From contig CAZDGK010000060.1 in assembly GCA_964505035.1 (NCBI GenBank), positions 1 through 5,469 on the forward strand: a stretch of DNA of 5,469 bases, in the 5' to 3' direction. Shown in pieces: positions 3,831 through 5,469 of this stretch (position 1 is the first letter of the stretch; each line of letters opens with the position of its first letter). This stretch comes from CAZDGK01 sp964505035. Lineage in GTDB: Bacteria; Patescibacteriota; Saccharimonadia; UBA4664. A program made the translations under genes and the position numbers. Under the pieces are notes generated by a model that was given only the letters and a program-made list of their open reading frames with translations, was not told the DNA's origin and made no database searches.

Positions 3831-5469
3831 ATGCCTCAATTCGAGCTCTCATCCAAATACGCCCCCGCCGGCGACCAGCCCACAGCCATTGAGCAGCTAG
3901 TGGGCGGGCTTAAGCGTGGCGACCGTGAGCAAACCCTGCTGGGCGTCACTGGCAGCGGCAAGACCTTCACTATGGCCAACATTGTGCAGCAGCTGCAGCG
4001 GCCCACACTGGTGCTCAGCCACAACAAAACCCTGGCCGCCCAGCTCTACGCCGAGTTCCGCACCTTTTTCCCGCACAACGCCGTGCAATACTTTGTCAGC
4101 TACTACGACTACTACCAGCCCGAGGCCTACGTACCGCGCACCGACACGTTCATCGAGAAAGACTCCAGCATCAATGAGGAGATCGACCGGCTTCGCCACG
4201 CCGCTACTATGAGCCTGCTGACGCGCAAGGATGTGCTAATTGTGGCTTCGGTCAGCTGTATTTACGGCCTGGGCAACGTGTCCGACTACACCGCCATGAC
4301 CGTCGATCTAAAAGTGGGGGAGCGCCGGACTCGCGACAAGCTCCTGCGCCAGCTCACCGACATCCAGTACCAGCGCAACGACCTGGACTTCTCGCGCGGC
4401 AAGTTCCGCGTGCGTGGCGACGTGGTGGAGGTGTTCCCGGTCGGCGAGGAAGTGGCCTACCGCCTGGAGTTCTTTGGCGACGACATCGAGCGCATCCGTC
4501 GCATTGACCCGCTGACCGGCGAAATGCTCGACGACATCAAAGAGCTCAAGGTCTTCCCCGGCAAGCACCACGTCGCCCCGCAAGAAAAGCTCCATCGCGC
4601 CGTCCAGCAGATCAGCGAAGATCTGGACCTGCGCCTGGCCGAGCTAGAGGCCGCCGGCAAAAACCTGGAGGCCCAGCGGCTCAAGCAGCGCACCAAGTTC
4701 GACATGGAGATGCTCGAGCAAACCGGCATGGTGGCTGGCATCGAGAACTACTCACGCTACCTATCCGACCGCGAACCTGGCGAGCAGCCGGCCACGCTCC
4801 TCGACTACTTCCCCGACGATTTCTTGCTGTTCGTCGACGAGTCGCACATCACGCTGCCGCAGGTGCGCGGTATGTTCAATGGCGACCGCGCCCGCAAGGA
4901 GACGCTCGTGGAGTACGGTTTCCGCCTGCCCAGCGCCCTAGACAACCGGCCGCTCAAGTTTGCCGAGTTCGACCGCCACATCAACCAAGCCGTCTACGTG
5001 AGCGCCACCCCGGCCGACCTGGAGCTGTCGCGCAGCACCCAGGTCGTCGAGCAAGTCATCCGGCCCACCGGCCTGCTGGACCCACAGATCGACGTCCGGC
5101 CCATTGCCGGCCAGATCGACGACCTCATCGGCGAGATCCGGGCTACCGTCGCCAAGCATCAGCGCGTGCTGGTCACCACCCTCACCAAGCGCATGGCCGA
5201 GGACCTCACCGAGTACCTGGCCGAGCTGGGTATCAAGGTCCAATACCTCCACTCCGAAGTCCAAACCCTCGACCGCATCGACATCCTCCAGGACCTGCGG
5301 GCCGGCGTCTACGACGTGCTGGTGGGCATCAACCTGCTGCGAGAAGGCTTGGACCTGCCCGAAGTTTCACTTGTTGCCATCCTCGATGCGGACAAGGAAG
5401 GCTTCCTGCGGGGCCAATCTGCCCTCATCCAGACCATCGGTCGGGCTGCCCGCCACGTCGAAGGCCGCG
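3831..5469 (+). CDS. uvrB: UvrB, excinuclease ABC subunit B (3' end outside window)
   Basis: 546 residues are visible of a protein usually about 660-700 long, and the frame is uninterrupted to the window edge. UvrB is loaded by UvrA at damaged DNA, probes the lesion with its beta-hairpin, and recruits UvrC for incision in nucleotide excision repair. Visible signs are the N-terminal G-D-Q-P (14-17), Walker A G-V-T-G-S-G-K-T (38-45), the beta-hairpin region Y-Y-D-Y-Y-Q-P-E-A-Y-V-P (91-102) with D-T-F-I-E-K-D (105-111), the D-E-S-H box (336-339), S-A-T-P (391-394), L-L-R-E-G-L-D-L-P (502-510) and helicase motif VI Q-T-I-G-R-A-A-R (534-541). The segment F-L-R-G-Q-S-A-L (525-532) is usually F-L-R-S-x-x-S-L, a mild variation. 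The missing end should hold the UvrC-binding C-terminal region. ATG 3831 fits the family's N-terminus (M-P-Q-F-E-L). It follows a terminator and has its own promoter. Confidence 0.98.
   Translation, partial: MPQFELSSKYAPAGDQPTAIEQLVGGLKRGDREQTLLGVTGSGKTFTMANIVQQLQRPTLVLSHNKTLAAQLYAEFRTFFPHNAVQYFVSYYDYYQPEAYVPRTDTFIEKDSSINEEIDRLRHAATMSLLTRKDVLIVASVSCIYGLGNVSDYTAMTVDLKVGERRTRDKLLRQLTDIQYQRNDLDFSRGKFRVRGDVVEVFPVGEEVAYRLEFFGDDIERIRRIDPLTGEMLDDIKELKVFPGKHHVAPQEKLHRAVQQISEDLDLRLAELEAAGKNLEAQRLKQRTKFDMEMLEQTGMVAGIENYSRYLSDREPGEQPATLLDYFPDDFLLFVDESHITLPQVRGMFNGDRARKETLVEYGFRLPSALDNRPLKFAEFDRHINQAVYVSATPADLELSRSTQVVEQVIRPTGLLDPQIDVRPIAGQIDDLIGEIRATVAKHQRVLVTTLTKRMAEDLTEYLAELGIKVQYLHSEVQTLDRIDILQDLRAGVYDVLVGINLLREGLDLPEVSLVAILDADKEGFLRGQSALIQTIGRAARHVEGR

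Noticed and set aside
3836..5264. Several antisense open frames across uvrB
   Set aside because: All lie opposite an intact, strongly conserved uvrB. They have no start signals and show biased shadow composition.

Overview
The window is GC-rich, compact bacterial DNA with every recognisable gene on the + strand and no gene-free stretch longer than about 110 bases. No rRNA, tRNA, CRISPR array, insertion sequence or origin was seen. The gene content suggests a small-genome, mostly uncharacterised bacterium, most likely Patescibacteria/CPR (Saccharibacteria-like or a related GC-rich lineage). The clues are a secreted protein with a C-x-x-A-G-x-P-V...P-x-C-R motif, a membrane-anchored CAP protein with a His/Arg-rich N-terminal tail and a Thr/Pro linker, an SLOG/LOG-type protein of the 'GRIGTLNE' type, and promoters placed almost on top of start codons. 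This assignment is inference; Chloroflexota-like bacteria also use Thr/Pro linkers. The genetic code looks standard: TAG, TAA and TGA all serve as stops.

Layout. (1) 1-1677 is a tight three-gene block: the 3' end of an SLOG/LOG-family nucleotide-binding protein, a secreted PrcB-C-like protein two bases later, and a multi-spanning lycopene-cyclase-domain protein that overlaps its predecessor by 7 bases. (2) 1689-2738 encodes a membrane-anchored CAP/SCP-domain protein. (3) 2773-3324 encodes a two-helix membrane protein with a bacterial PH (bPH2/DUF304) domain. (4) 3334-3778 is a self-contained cassette: a near-consensus extended -10 promoter, a strong Shine-Dalgarno, a GTG-started 107-residue protein of unknown function, and a clear intrinsic terminator. 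(5) 3831 to the window end is uvrB, the nucleotide-excision-repair helicase, cut off at residue 546.

How the parts relate. Genes 2 to 5 all look like envelope proteins (secreted or membrane), so 302-3324 reads as a small cell-surface neighbourhood; nothing in the sequence shows that they form one pathway. uvrB is a housekeeping repair gene with its own promoter behind the terminator. The most notable pattern is in expression signals. The CAP, PH and uvrB genes have a -10 box ending only 7 to 13 bases before ATG and no usable Shine-Dalgarno, implying leaderless or near-leaderless mRNAs. The 107-residue orphan alone has a conventional leader with a perfect AGGAGG, and it also carries possible competing RNA hairpins around its start codon. 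It is the best candidate in the window for something undescribed.
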